DNA from: Ruminococcus sp.
GTDB lineage: Bacteria > Bacillota > Clostridia > Oscillospirales > Acutalibacteraceae
DNA: 64,000 bases
Assembly: GCA_022779485.1 (NCBI GenBank)
Contig: JALFTC010000047.1
Location: 62,001-126,000, forward strand
Direction: 5' to 3'
Below, in pieces: positions 1-7,667 of the stretch. Position 1 is the first letter of the stretch. Every line of letters begins with the position of its first letter. Both the position numbers and the translations under genes were made by a program. Under the pieces are notes generated by a model, which was not told the origin of the DNA, did no database searches, and saw only the letters and a program-made list of their open reading frames with translations.

Positions 1-1144
1 TGACAATCTTGAGCAGACCATTGAAAAGACAAGATACCTAATTACAGACTCAATAAAAAGACAGCTTGTGTCGGATATGCCGGTTTGCTTTTTCCTTTCG
101 GGAGGGCTTGACAGCTCCATAATCTCAAAGGTTGCGTCCCTTCATTACAGAGAGAAAAACAGGGGCAGAATTCACACCTACTCCGTTGAATACGAAAACA
201 ACAGCAAGTATTTTCAGAAGAGCCTTTTTCAGCCAAACAGGGATGACGACTTCATAAAAATTATGGTGAAGAACACCCATAGCATACATCACGAGGTGAT
301 ACTGAACCACCAAAACTTAGCTGACGCTTTGTATGATGCAACTGTTGCAAGGGATTTGCCGGGAATGGCAGACATAGACTCTTCTCTTTTGCTGTTTTGC
401 AAAAAAATCAAGCAGGATTACACCGTTGCACTTTCAGGTGAATGTGCAGACGAATTGTTTGGGGGATACCCTTGGTATCACAACAAAAACATACTGTTTG
501 AACAGTGTTTCCCTTGGTCAAAGGATCAGACCATCAGGAGAAAAATCTTAAAGGACGGAATACTCAAGGGCGGTGAGGAATATGTTCACGAAAGGTACTA
601 TCAAACCTGCAAACGCACCGACAAGCTGAGGAGTGACACAAAGGTAAGCGGAAGAATGAGGGAAATGTTTGTACTTAACTTCTACTACTTTATGCAGTGC
701 CTACTTGACCGCAAGGACAGAATGAGTATGTACAGCGGTCTTGAGGTGAGAGTACCTTTCTGCGATTACCGCATTGTGGAATATGCCTACAATATGCCTT
801 GGGAGATGAAGGCTTTTGACGGTCGTGAAAAGGGCATTGTACGAAAGGCTTTTGAGGATATTCTTCCGGAAAGTATTTGTTGGAGGAAAAAAAGCCCCTA
901 CCCAAAGACCCACAACCCTGTGTATATGAAAATCGTCAGCAACAAGGTGCTTGACATACTTAACAAAAAGGACAGCGTGTTTGGTCAGTTGCTTAACAGG
1001 AACGGCATTATGGACATTATGGAGCACCCTGACGAGATTGAAACTCCTTGGTACGGTCAGCTTATGAGAGCGCCTCAGATTATGGCTTACATAATTGAGA
1101 TGGAGTACTGGTTCCGTAAATACAATGTGGAAATTGATATGTAG
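1..1144 (+). CDS. asnB: Asparagine synthetase B, C-terminal part (5'-truncated by window)
   Basis: Synthetase half of glutamine-hydrolysing asparagine synthetase, which makes asparagine from aspartate, ATP and ammonia released from glutamine, in the cytosol. The frame is open from base 2, so the start and the N-terminal glutaminase domain lie outside the window; about 380 residues are visible. The ATP pyrophosphatase loop SGGLDSS is at visible residues 33-39. Further conserved blocks are SGECADELFGGYPWY and RKDRMSMYSGLEVRVPF. The C-terminal end looks complete. The next gene is convergent, so this gene ends its transcription unit. The family assignment is firm. Whether the product serves only free asparagine synthesis cannot be judged without the N-terminus. 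Confidence 0.95.
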   Translation, partial: DNLEQTIEKTRYLITDSIKRQLVSDMPVCFFLSGGLDSSIISKVASLHYREKNRGRIHTYSVEYENNSKYFQKSLFQPNRDDDFIKIMVKNTHSIHHEVILNHQNLADALYDATVARDLPGMADIDSSLLLFCKKIKQDYTVALSGECADELFGGYPWYHNKNILFEQCFPWSKDQTIRRKILKDGILKGGEEYVHERYYQTCKRTDKLRSDTKVSGRMREMFVLNFYYFMQCLLDRKDRMSMYSGLEVRVPFCDYRIVEYAYNMPWEMKAFDGREKGIVRKAFEDILPESICWRKKSPYPKTHNPVYMKIVSNKVLDILNKKDSVFGQLLNRNGIMDIMEHPDEIETPWYGQLMRAPQIMAYIIEMEYWFRKYNVEIDM

Positions 1145-1170
1145 GTATATACTTATTAATCGAAAAACGC

Positions 1171-1204
1171 AAAAAATCACCCCTATGGAATTAACCATAG
1201 GGGT
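1171..1204 (-). terminator. Terminator between convergent asnB and amylase
   Basis: Perfect 10-bp stem ACCCCTATGG / CCATAGGGGT (1179-1188 and 1195-1204) with a 6-nt loop. On the minus strand the stem is followed by a T-run (A-run 1171-1176 on plus), so it best fits as the terminator of the amylase transcript. It may also stop asnB transcription from the other side. Confidence 0.75.
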
Positions 1205-1246
1205 AATTGTGCATTAACTATAAATCCTAAAATAAGTAAATTAAAA

Positions 1247-1567
1247 TCAGCCGTTGTAGTCAGACCAACCACCATTTTGATAAATCTTTCTGTAGTCCTC
1301 AATGTTAATGGTTGCTGTTTGTGAGCTTCCGTTGTTGCTAAAGATAATGTATTCAGCCTCAACAGGAGCTTCTATTCTATACACATTGTTGCCGATGCTT
1401 TCCATTTCTACTCCGGGCCAAGATGTTAGTTCTGTGTTGTGTTCACCCCAGTAGTATGCAAATGGCGTCCGGTTATCTGTATTTTTAAAGTACAAATAAT
1501 TTTTGTTATCGGCATTTGTTGTAGGCTGTGTATAAGTTACTGTTGTGGTACTTTAATATGTTGTTGT
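1247..1567 (-). pseudogene. Detached in-frame starch-binding module (CBM26-like) after the amylase stop
   Basis: Directly downstream of the amylase stop codon and in the same frame, the sequence still encodes a Thr-rich linker (TTTY, stop, STTTVTYTQPTT) and then about 80 residues resembling a CBM26 starch-binding module: NYLYFKNTDN, FAYYWGEHN, SWPGVEME, YIIFSNNGSSQTA, GGWSDYNG. Two in-frame TAA codons (1568-1570 and 1553-1555) separate it from the amylase. No ribosome binding site with a good start codon precedes it; only a TTG is available. The simplest reading is a former C-terminal module lost from the protein by nonsense mutation. Stop-codon readthrough is an unproven alternative. Confidence 0.7.
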
Positions 1568-3895
1568 TTAAGAAGCGGTAGTCTGTCCGATAAAGAATAC
1601 GGAACCTATAGGGAAACTGCTCACTTTACCTGCAACATACTTTTGAACAAGTGTTGCGTCACTGATGTCTATATTTCCGTCGGCATTTACATCTGCGGCA
1701 ATCCTTTGAATTTCACTAAAAGTAATGTGACTGCTGATGAATTTTTGAATTGCGGAAACATCACGAATGTCAATTTTCTTGTCAAGGTTCACATCACCAT
1801 ACGAGTATTCTTCTCCCACTGTTGTTGGGTTAGTCTGTGAAACTGTAGTGTATGTTGTTGGTTTTGTTCCGCTTGTTGTAACTATTGGGTCGGTTGACAC
1901 AGCAACATCATCGTCCATAGTTGTGGCGTCAACCCACTGTCCTGTGCCGTTATCAAACACAACTGTACCGGTCTGAATGGTCATATCGTCAGTTTTGGTA
2001 CTGCCGTTATTGAAAATAATATTTGTTTCGTTTGACGGAACTGTAAACTTGTAAAGGTCATAACCGCCGAAGGTATCAACCTTTGTCATTGCAGAGCCGG
2101 GCCAAGCTGTGGCTCCGTCACGGCCTGTTTGCCAGCTGTAACAATTCTGTGTGCTCCAAGATGCAGTATTCCAAAGATATACTGTGTTTTTATTGGAGAA
2201 ATCGATTACCCTCACAGCTAATGGGTCAACCTTTTTAAATGTATAGGATGTTTCGGTTGTACCGTTTTCACCTGTTGCTGTCAGCTTTAAGGTGATTGTA
2301 GAACCGTAGCTTACACCTGAACCGATTGTAATTGTCTTTGTGCCTGTGTAGGTCTGAACAGCACCGTTATCAATCTGATATGTACCTGATGTGGCATTTT
2401 CAAGACCAAGTGTAAGGGTAAGGGTTTCGCTCTTGAATATACCGCCTGCCTGAGAAATTGTGTTATATGCTGAAAGTGTTGGGTTGTAGATAACAGCAAT
2501 ACCTGTTGAACCGATTGTACCTGAAATGGTGCTTGATGTAACAGTCCATTTACTGCCTGTAATCTCGTCAACATATACACCCGGCTTTGTGGTGCCTCCC
2601 GCATTTGTAACTGTTACCTGTCCGCTGCCACTACCCTTTACAATAACAGCACCTTCTTCACGACAAACAACACCGCAGTTGTTGGAATTAACATAACTAT
2701 CCTTTTGACCCACCATTGCATTGTGGAAGTGGTTTACTGCCGCAACCTCAGGACTTGTAAAGTGTGTGCTACCCTTTTTACCCGCCTTTATGTTCTCTTT
2801 ATCATGTGTTGAAGGACGGGAGAAGTAAAGTGCTGTTGCACCGCTGCGGGCTGCTGCAATGGCATATGCTCTGTCAATATTATTTTGGCTTATGTTCCAG
2901 GAGTATCCAAAGTCGCTGTTATTTGACCAGTTATCATGGCTTTCTGCCCAATATACAAGCTTGTCGGAGCTAACGCCTCTTACAGCCCAGTTACCTTTGG
3001 TGCTTGGAGCTTTGCCTGAATTAAAAGCAATTCTGTTGTCGTAGCTATAACCACTGTCGGTTACGGAAATATAGTCTGTATATTCCTTCATCAATTCCTC
3101 GTTGCCGGTTTCTCTGTCGTCAGGACCGCCCAATATTTCGCCATAGTAGAAAAGGCTTTTGTCACTTGTAACAACAGACCAGAAGTCATCTCCCTCACTT
3201 GGAAGTCCGATATGCTTTGCAGCGTCAAAACGCATACCGTCAACGCCCAGACTCTTTAATTCATCAATATAGTTTTTAACGCACTCCTGAACATAGGAGT
3301 TCTCTGTTGCAATGTCCTGCATACCAATGTCACCGTGGGTTACCTGGAATCTGTCTTTCCAGTTGCCTACAGAACCATTGTGGTGCCAGTACTGGCTTGG
3401 TTTAAGGTCTTCAACAATGTTGTAGTGGTCACCCTGAAGGTGGTTTGCAACAACATCCACAACAACCTTGATTCCGTACTTGTGGGCTTCTGTACACAAA
3501 TCCCTTAACTGTTCCTTAGTTCCGAGGTCGTTTGTGCCAACATAAAATCCCCTTGGCTGATACAACCAGTACCATGTGCCGGAGTTGTTGTTAGCCTGAG
3601 CAGGAGAAGTCTGCACAGCAGTAAAGCCTGCCTCGGCAATATTTTTTAGTTCTGCCTTAATGTCGGTATATTTCCAGTTAAAGCAATGAAGCATTGTTCC
3701 GTCCTGAATATTATCCTGTAAGCCGTACTGATTTGCAGAAGAAGAAGTTTCTGTGATATTTGCCTTGCTGTCCTTAACATCTGTTGTCACAGCAGAAACA
3801 ACAGGAATTGAAAAGGCTGTCAGCAATACTGTGATTGAAAGTAAAACGCTGATAATTCTTTTGTTACATTTCATAATTTTCTTTGTTAATTTCAT
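1568..3895 (-). CDS. Secreted alpha-amylase: GH13, CBM26-like module, type I dockerin
   Basis: Extracellular endo-acting starch hydrolase of 775 residues, predicted to dock onto a scaffoldin (amylosome). A signal peptide covers about residues 1-35. The GH13 domain spans about 55-450 and holds the four conserved regions: DVVANH (147-152), GMRFDAAKH (220-228, nucleophile D224), FYYGEILGG (249-257, acid/base E253) and ESHDN (318-322, D321). An Ig-like region of about 470-558 is followed by a CBM26-like starch-binding module (560-658), a Thr-rich linker, and two dockerin repeats (GDVNLDKKIDIRD at 700-712 and ADVNADGNIDISD at 734-746) with the expected calcium-ligand Asp/Asn pattern. The start has GGAGG just upstream. 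A second starch-binding module is cut off behind the stop codon. Confidence 0.93.
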   Translation of the reverse strand: MKLTKKIMKCNKRIISVLLSITVLLTAFSIPVVSAVTTDVKDSKANITETSSSANQYGLQDNIQDGTMLHCFNWKYTDIKAELKNIAEAGFTAVQTSPAQANNNSGTWYWLYQPRGFYVGTNDLGTKEQLRDLCTEAHKYGIKVVVDVVANHLQGDHYNIVEDLKPSQYWHHNGSVGNWKDRFQVTHGDIGMQDIATENSYVQECVKNYIDELKSLGVDGMRFDAAKHIGLPSEGDDFWSVVTSDKSLFYYGEILGGPDDRETGNEELMKEYTDYISVTDSGYSYDNRIAFNSGKAPSTKGNWAVRGVSSDKLVYWAESHDNWSNNSDFGYSWNISQNNIDRAYAIAAARSGATALYFSRPSTHDKENIKAGKKGSTHFTSPEVAAVNHFHNAMVGQKDSYVNSNNCGVVCREEGAVIVKGSGSGQVTVTNAGGTTKPGVYVDEITGSKWTVTSSTISGTIGSTGIAVIYNPTLSAYNTISQAGGIFKSETLTLTLGLENATSGTYQIDNGAVQTYTGTKTITIGSGVSYGSTITLKLTATGENGTTETSYTFKKVDPLAVRVIDFSNKNTVYLWNTASWSTQNCYSWQTGRDGATAWPGSAMTKVDTFGGYDLYKFTVPSNETNIIFNNGSTKTDDMTIQTGTVVFDNGTGQWVDATTMDDDVAVSTDPIVTTSGTKPTTYTTVSQTNPTTVGEEYSYGDVNLDKKIDIRDVSAIQKFISSHITFSEIQRIAADVNADGNIDISDATLVQKYVAGKVSSFPIGSVFFIGQTTAS

Positions 3896-4030
3896 AAAAT
3901 CCTCCGAATTTTCCTAAATATACAAACATTTTTGAATATTTGACTTTCTGTCAAATACGCATCACCTCATTCACAAATTTTGTCAAATATATTGTACACT
4001 TATTTATTTACTTGTACAAGAGAAATAAAT
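3896..4030 (-). promoter_or_regulatory. Amylase promoter and operator-like repeat
   Basis: On the minus strand TTGTAC (4014-4019) and TACAAT (3991-3996) are separated by 17 bp, a good housekeeping promoter about 95 bp upstream of the amylase start. Between promoter and gene lies a perfect inverted repeat TATTTGAC-5-GTCAAATA (3937-3957). Its half TGTCAAATA recurs at 3981-3989, next to the -10. This could be a regulator site. The rest of the 3896-4262 intergenic region shows nothing else except the divergent promoter of the lipid kinase gene. Confidence 0.5.
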
Positions 4031-4208
4031 GGAATTAACTTCTATTGAGATGTAGAATTTTAGACCTATATTTTGTACACTTTGTATAAAGATAATTATA
4101 ACAGTGTTAAATTAAGGTTAAAAAAGGTGAACAAAAGCCCGATGTATAGTGGTTTTTTTCGGATTTATTGTTTATGGCAAAAAGCAAATTTTACTATCTC
4201 CTGACTCG

Positions 4209-4237
4209 TTGTGAAAGAGATTGTTTTGTGTTATAAT
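4209..4237 (+). promoter_or_regulatory. Promoter of the lipid kinase-PAP2 pair
   Basis: TTGTGA (4209-4214), 17-bp spacer, TATAAT (4232-4237), about 28 bp upstream of the start codon. Perfect -10 and 4/6 match at -35. Confidence 0.6.
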
Positions 4238-4265
4238 TACATCAATATAGAATGAGGTAATTGTG

Positions 4266-5174
4266 ATGAAGAAGATTTTGTTTATTTATAACCCTGTTTC
4301 CGGAAAGGGAGCAATGAAATCAAAACTTTCATATATAATAGAAACCATCTCAAAAGAGGGCATTGTGACAACTATACCTACCTCAAAGAGAGGTGACGGT
4401 ACAAAATTTATTGAAAAGTATATAAAGGACTTTGATATGGTTGTCTGTGCCGGCGGTGACGGTACACTAAACGAGGTTACAACAGGGTATATGAATATTG
4501 AAAAGAAGTACAGAAAACCCTGTGCATACATACCAAGTGGAACTGTAAACGACTTTGCAACTTCACTGGGAATTTCAAAGAACATAACCGAATGTGTGGA
4601 CAGCATTGCAAAAAGCACAATTTTCCCCTATGACATCGGGGAATTTAACGGAAAATATTTTAACTATATTGCAGGTTTCGGAGCCTTTACTCAGGTTGCC
4701 TACACCACATCACAAAACTTCAAAAATATACTTGGCAAAACCGCCTATGTACTTGAGGCAATTAAAAGTCTGCCTAAAATAAAGGGCATTGATGTCACCG
4801 TTGAAACAGATAAGAGTGTAATTAGCGGTAGCTTTATTTACGGAATGATATGCAACACTTTTTCTGTGGGCGGTATAATAAAAATAGGAAAAGACAATGT
4901 TGCACTGGATGACGGAAAGTTTGAGGCGGTATTCGTTAAAAAACCAAACAATCTTATTGAACTTCAGGAAACAATCAACGACGCACTTGCAAGCAAGCTA
5001 AACAGCAAGCACTTCGTTTATGCAAGGAGCAACAGATTTAGAATTGAAGGCAAAAAGGAAATTGAGTGGACACTGGACGGTGAATACGGCGGTAAGTTTA
5101 AAACTGCAAATATATTAAATCACGAAAGAGCAATAGACTTTTTAAGACCAAACAGTAAGGAAAACGGTGATTAA
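4266..5174 (+). CDS. Diacylglycerol/sphingosine kinase-like lipid kinase (DagK/YegS family)
   Basis: Cytosolic, membrane-associated lipid kinase of 302 residues that probably phosphorylates diacylglycerol or a related lipid with ATP. The nucleotide-binding motif VVCAGGDGTLNEV is at about residues 58-70, followed by PSGTVNDFATSLG, both typical of the DAGK catalytic fold. The C-terminal part holds WTLDGEYGG. ATG 4266 is preferred because GAGG (4254-4257) is 8 nt upstream; a GTG at 4263 is in frame directly before it. The next gene, a PAP2 phosphatase, overlaps by 8 bp, so the two are translationally coupled and may form a phosphorylation/dephosphorylation pair in lipid metabolism. The exact lipid cannot be read from sequence. 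Confidence 0.88.
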   Translation: MKKILFIYNPVSGKGAMKSKLSYIIETISKEGIVTTIPTSKRGDGTKFIEKYIKDFDMVVCAGGDGTLNEVTTGYMNIEKKYRKPCAYIPSGTVNDFATSLGISKNITECVDSIAKSTIFPYDIGEFNGKYFNYIAGFGAFTQVAYTTSQNFKNILGKTAYVLEAIKSLPKIKGIDVTVETDKSVISGSFIYGMICNTFSVGGIIKIGKDNVALDDGKFEAVFVKKPNNLIELQETINDALASKLNSKHFVYARSNRFRIEGKKEIEWTLDGEYGGKFKTANILNHERAIDFLRPNSKENGD

Positions 5175-5670
5175 AATTAAGAAAAAACAATTTATCAAAA
5201 CAACAACTGCAATAAAAAATAATAAGACACTATATAATGTAATAAAATTTCTTTACAAATTTTTACCACTTGTTTTGTTCTTAGGGTATCCAATAATGGT
5301 TATTTACCTTGTGGCTTTGTGGGATTTGCGTTTTATCAAGGTTTTGACCATACCGGCTGTAACATTTTTGGCTGTAACTGTAATGCGAATCCTTATAAAC
5401 CGTCCAAGACCCTATGAGAAATACTCCTTTACTCCTGTTTTCCCAAAGGACACTAAGGGAAAAAGCTTTCCGTCACGACACACAGCCAGTGCATTTATAA
5501 TCTCCTATGCTTTCCTGTACATATGCCCTGTATTAGGTGTAGTCAGTATGGTAATCTCTGCATTTCTCTCCTTTTTACGACCTGTTGTGGGAGTTCACTA
5601 TGTTTCTGATGTTTTGGGAGGTTTTTTAGTCAGTTCCCTGTTGGGGATAGTTTTCTTCTTTATTATTTAG
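5167..5670 (+). CDS. PAP2-family membrane phosphatase
   Basis: Integral membrane phosphatase of 167 residues with about five hydrophobic segments. The PAP2 signature residues are visible: NRPRPYEKY (motif 1), SFPSRHTAS (motif 2, catalytic His) and RPVVGVHYVSDVLGG (motif 3, His and Asp). Family members dephosphorylate phosphatidic acid, undecaprenyl pyrophosphate or similar lipids. Start is a GTG overlapping the 3' end of the kinase gene, so expression is coupled. A role in undecaprenyl-phosphate recycling or in reversing the upstream kinase is possible; the sequence does not decide. Confidence 0.87.
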   Translation: MIKIKKKQFIKTTTAIKNNKTLYNVIKFLYKFLPLVLFLGYPIMVIYLVALWDLRFIKVLTIPAVTFLAVTVMRILINRPRPYEKYSFTPVFPKDTKGKSFPSRHTASAFIISYAFLYICPVLGVVSMVISAFLSFLRPVVGVHYVSDVLGGFLVSSLLGIVFFFII

Positions 5671-5716
5671 TAAATTTTAATTATAATATGATACATAATT
5701 TGACTCATTCTCAATT

Positions 5717-5750
5717 AAGTCGGGTAACCAAGGTTGCTCGGCTTATTTTT
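5717..5750 (+). terminator. Terminator after PAP2 gene
   Basis: Stem AAGTCGGGTAACC / GGTTGCTCGGCTT (G-U pairs allowed) ending in ATTTTT. It closes the lipid kinase-PAP2 unit. Further along this 316-bp gap lie an inverted repeat ATATTAT-7-ATAATAT (5781-5801) and the fru promoter. Confidence 0.7.
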
Positions 5751-5937
5751 GTTGCAGAAAATACTCATAATGAAATCTGCATATTATTCTGTGCATAATA
5801 TAATAGGTAAACAACAAATTCGCTTTCTTTTTACCTAAAACACCTGCTTAATTTCGCAAATTCACGCAAAAATTTTGCGTTTTCTGAATTATTTTGATTT
5901 TTTTTGAAAATTAATGATAAAAAATGACTAATTTCTA

Positions 5938-5965
5938 TTGACAAGCATATTTTTTTGTGTATAAT
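5938..5965 (+). promoter_or_regulatory. Promoter of the fructose operon
   Basis: Consensus TTGACA (5938-5943), 16-bp spacer, consensus TATAAT (5960-5965), 22 bp before the fruR start. An inverted repeat ACGCAAAA-A-TTTTGCGT lies at about 5865-5881, upstream of the -35, and could be a regulator site. Confidence 0.75.
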
Positions 5966-5987
5966 TTAAAGCATAGAGGGTGATTAA

Positions 5988-6746
5988 ATGCTTACCGAAG
6001 AAAGATTTAACGCAATACTTTCTATTTTGGAGGGCAAAAAAGCAGTTACCGTACAGGAGCTTGCCTCCTTGCTGGAAATTTCGGAATCAACTGTTCGCAG
6101 AGATTTAAACACATTGAGCAATCAGGGACGACTGAACAAGGTTCACGGAGGTGCTACCGCCAAAAAAAGCGATAGCGGAGTAATCAGTACCGAGGAGGAC
6201 ATTAAAACTAAGTCAACACACTATATGGCGGAAAAGGAGCGTATCGGCAAATATGCCTCCACTCTTATCCGAAATGACGACTTTGTTTTTATTGACGCGG
6301 GCACAACCACCGAAAAGCTGATTAACTATATTCCAAGCACATCAAAGGCAACATTTGTAACAAACGGCATTGTTCACGCAAAAAAGTTAATTTACAAAGG
6401 ACTTAGGGCATTTGTAATCGGCGGAGAGCTAAAGCTTACAACCGAAGCCATTGTAGGTGTTACAGCAGTTGAAAATCTTGGAAAGTATAATTTTACAAAA
6501 TGTTTTTTGGGAGCAAACGGAATTGACAAAATCCGTGGTCTTACCACACCTGACATTGACGAGGCAATACTGAAAAACAGAGCATATGAGAACAGTTACA
6601 TTACATATGTTCTTGCAGACAGCAGTAAATTTAACAGGGTTTTTGCTGTTTCCTTCGGGGCAATGAACAGAACTTGCATAATCACAGACAAGTTGTCTGA
6701 TGAAGAATACAAAACCTATACAATTGTAAAGGAGGTAGGCGAATGA
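5988..6746 (+). CDS. fruR: DeoR-family repressor of the fructose operon
   Basis: Sugar-phosphate-responsive transcriptional regulator of 252 residues. The N-terminal DeoR winged helix-turn-helix (about 1-60) shows AVTVQELASLLEISESTVRR and DLNTLSNQGRLNKVHGGA. The C-terminal sensor domain (about 75-235) has the DeoR-family features FIDAGTTTEKL, VTNGI, GGELK and LGANGID. It is the first gene of fruR-fruK-fruA; fruK starts within its stop (ATGA overlap). By analogy with other fru operons it represses the operon until fructose 1-phosphate accumulates; that is inference from context. Confidence 0.92.
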   Translation: MLTEERFNAILSILEGKKAVTVQELASLLEISESTVRRDLNTLSNQGRLNKVHGGATAKKSDSGVISTEEDIKTKSTHYMAEKERIGKYASTLIRNDDFVFIDAGTTTEKLINYIPSTSKATFVTNGIVHAKKLIYKGLRAFVIGGELKLTTEAIVGVTAVENLGKYNFTKCFLGANGIDKIRGLTTPDIDEAILKNRAYENSYITYVLADSSKFNRVFAVSFGAMNRTCIITDKLSDEEYKTYTIVKEVGE

Positions 6747-7645
6747 TTTATACCGTAACATTTAACCCGGCAATCGACTATGTTGTGGAGCTTGTAAGCT
6801 TTAACATTGGCGAAGTTAACCGCACAACAAGGGAATATATGAACCTTGGGGGCAAGGGTGTAAATGTTTCAAGAGTGCTTACAAATTTGGAAATCCCAAA
6901 CACTTCCCTTGGATTTATCGCAGGTTTCACAGGGGAAGCCCTTAGAACAGGACTTGCAGAAATGGGTGTAAAAACCGATTTTATCAAGCTAAAAGAAGGC
7001 AACACCAGAATTAATGTTAACATCAAGGGAATTTCCGAAACCGACATTAACGCAAGAGGACCTGAAATTTCTGATGAGGCTATTGAGGAGCTTTTTGAGA
7101 AACTAAACATCCTTAAGGAGGGTGACATCCTTGTACTTGCCGGCTCAATTCCTGCATCTCTCCCATCTGATATGTACGAAAGGATTATGAGCAAGCTATA
7201 CGGCAAGGGAATAAAGTTTGTTGTTGACGCAACAAAGGATTTACTGCTAAAGTCGCTGAAATACGAGCCGTTCCTGATAAAGCCAAACAATCACGAGCTT
7301 GGGGAAATATTTGGAATTCAGCTAAAAAATGATGATGAAATCATCTACTACGCAAGAGAGCTAAAGAAAAAAGGTGCAAAAAATGTACTTGTTTCTATGG
7401 CGGGTGACGGTGCTGTTCTCGTTGACGAAAACAACATTGCTCACAAAATCGGCACACCAAAGGGTAAGGTTGTAAACTCTGTGGGTGCCGGAGATTCAAT
7501 GGTGGCAGGCTTTCTTGCCGGCTATCTTGAAAAGGGCGACTATCAATATGCCCTAAGAATGGGAACTGCCTCAGGCAGTGCATCAGCCTTTTCGGAAGGA
7601 TTGGCAACAAAACAAGAAGTAATGGATTTACTTACAAAAATCTAA
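6743..7645 (+). CDS. fruK: 1-phosphofructokinase
   Basis: PfkB-family sugar kinase of 300 residues converting fructose 1-phosphate to fructose 1,6-bisphosphate with ATP, feeding imported fructose into glycolysis. The N-terminal NPAIDY and LGGKGVNVSRVL and the C-terminal catalytic motif NSVGAGDSMVAGFLAGYL (anion hole plus catalytic Asp) are clear. It overlaps fruR by 4 bp and precedes fruA by 22 bp, which makes the fructose 1-phosphate assignment much more likely than tagatose 6-phosphate kinase. Confidence 0.95.
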   Translation: MIYTVTFNPAIDYVVELVSFNIGEVNRTTREYMNLGGKGVNVSRVLTNLEIPNTSLGFIAGFTGEALRTGLAEMGVKTDFIKLKEGNTRINVNIKGISETDINARGPEISDEAIEELFEKLNILKEGDILVLAGSIPASLPSDMYERIMSKLYGKGIKFVVDATKDLLLKSLKYEPFLIKPNNHELGEIFGIQLKNDDEIIYYARELKKKGAKNVLVSMAGDGAVLVDENNIAHKIGTPKGKVVNSVGAGDSMVAGFLAGYLEKGDYQYALRMGTASGSASAFSEGLATKQEVMDLLTKI

Positions 7646-7667
7646 ATTTTATACAGGAGGAAATTTT

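Noticed and set aside
701..1198. 165-codon frame antisense to asnB
   Set aside because: Shadow of a well-conserved coding sequence; no ribosome site or family similarity.
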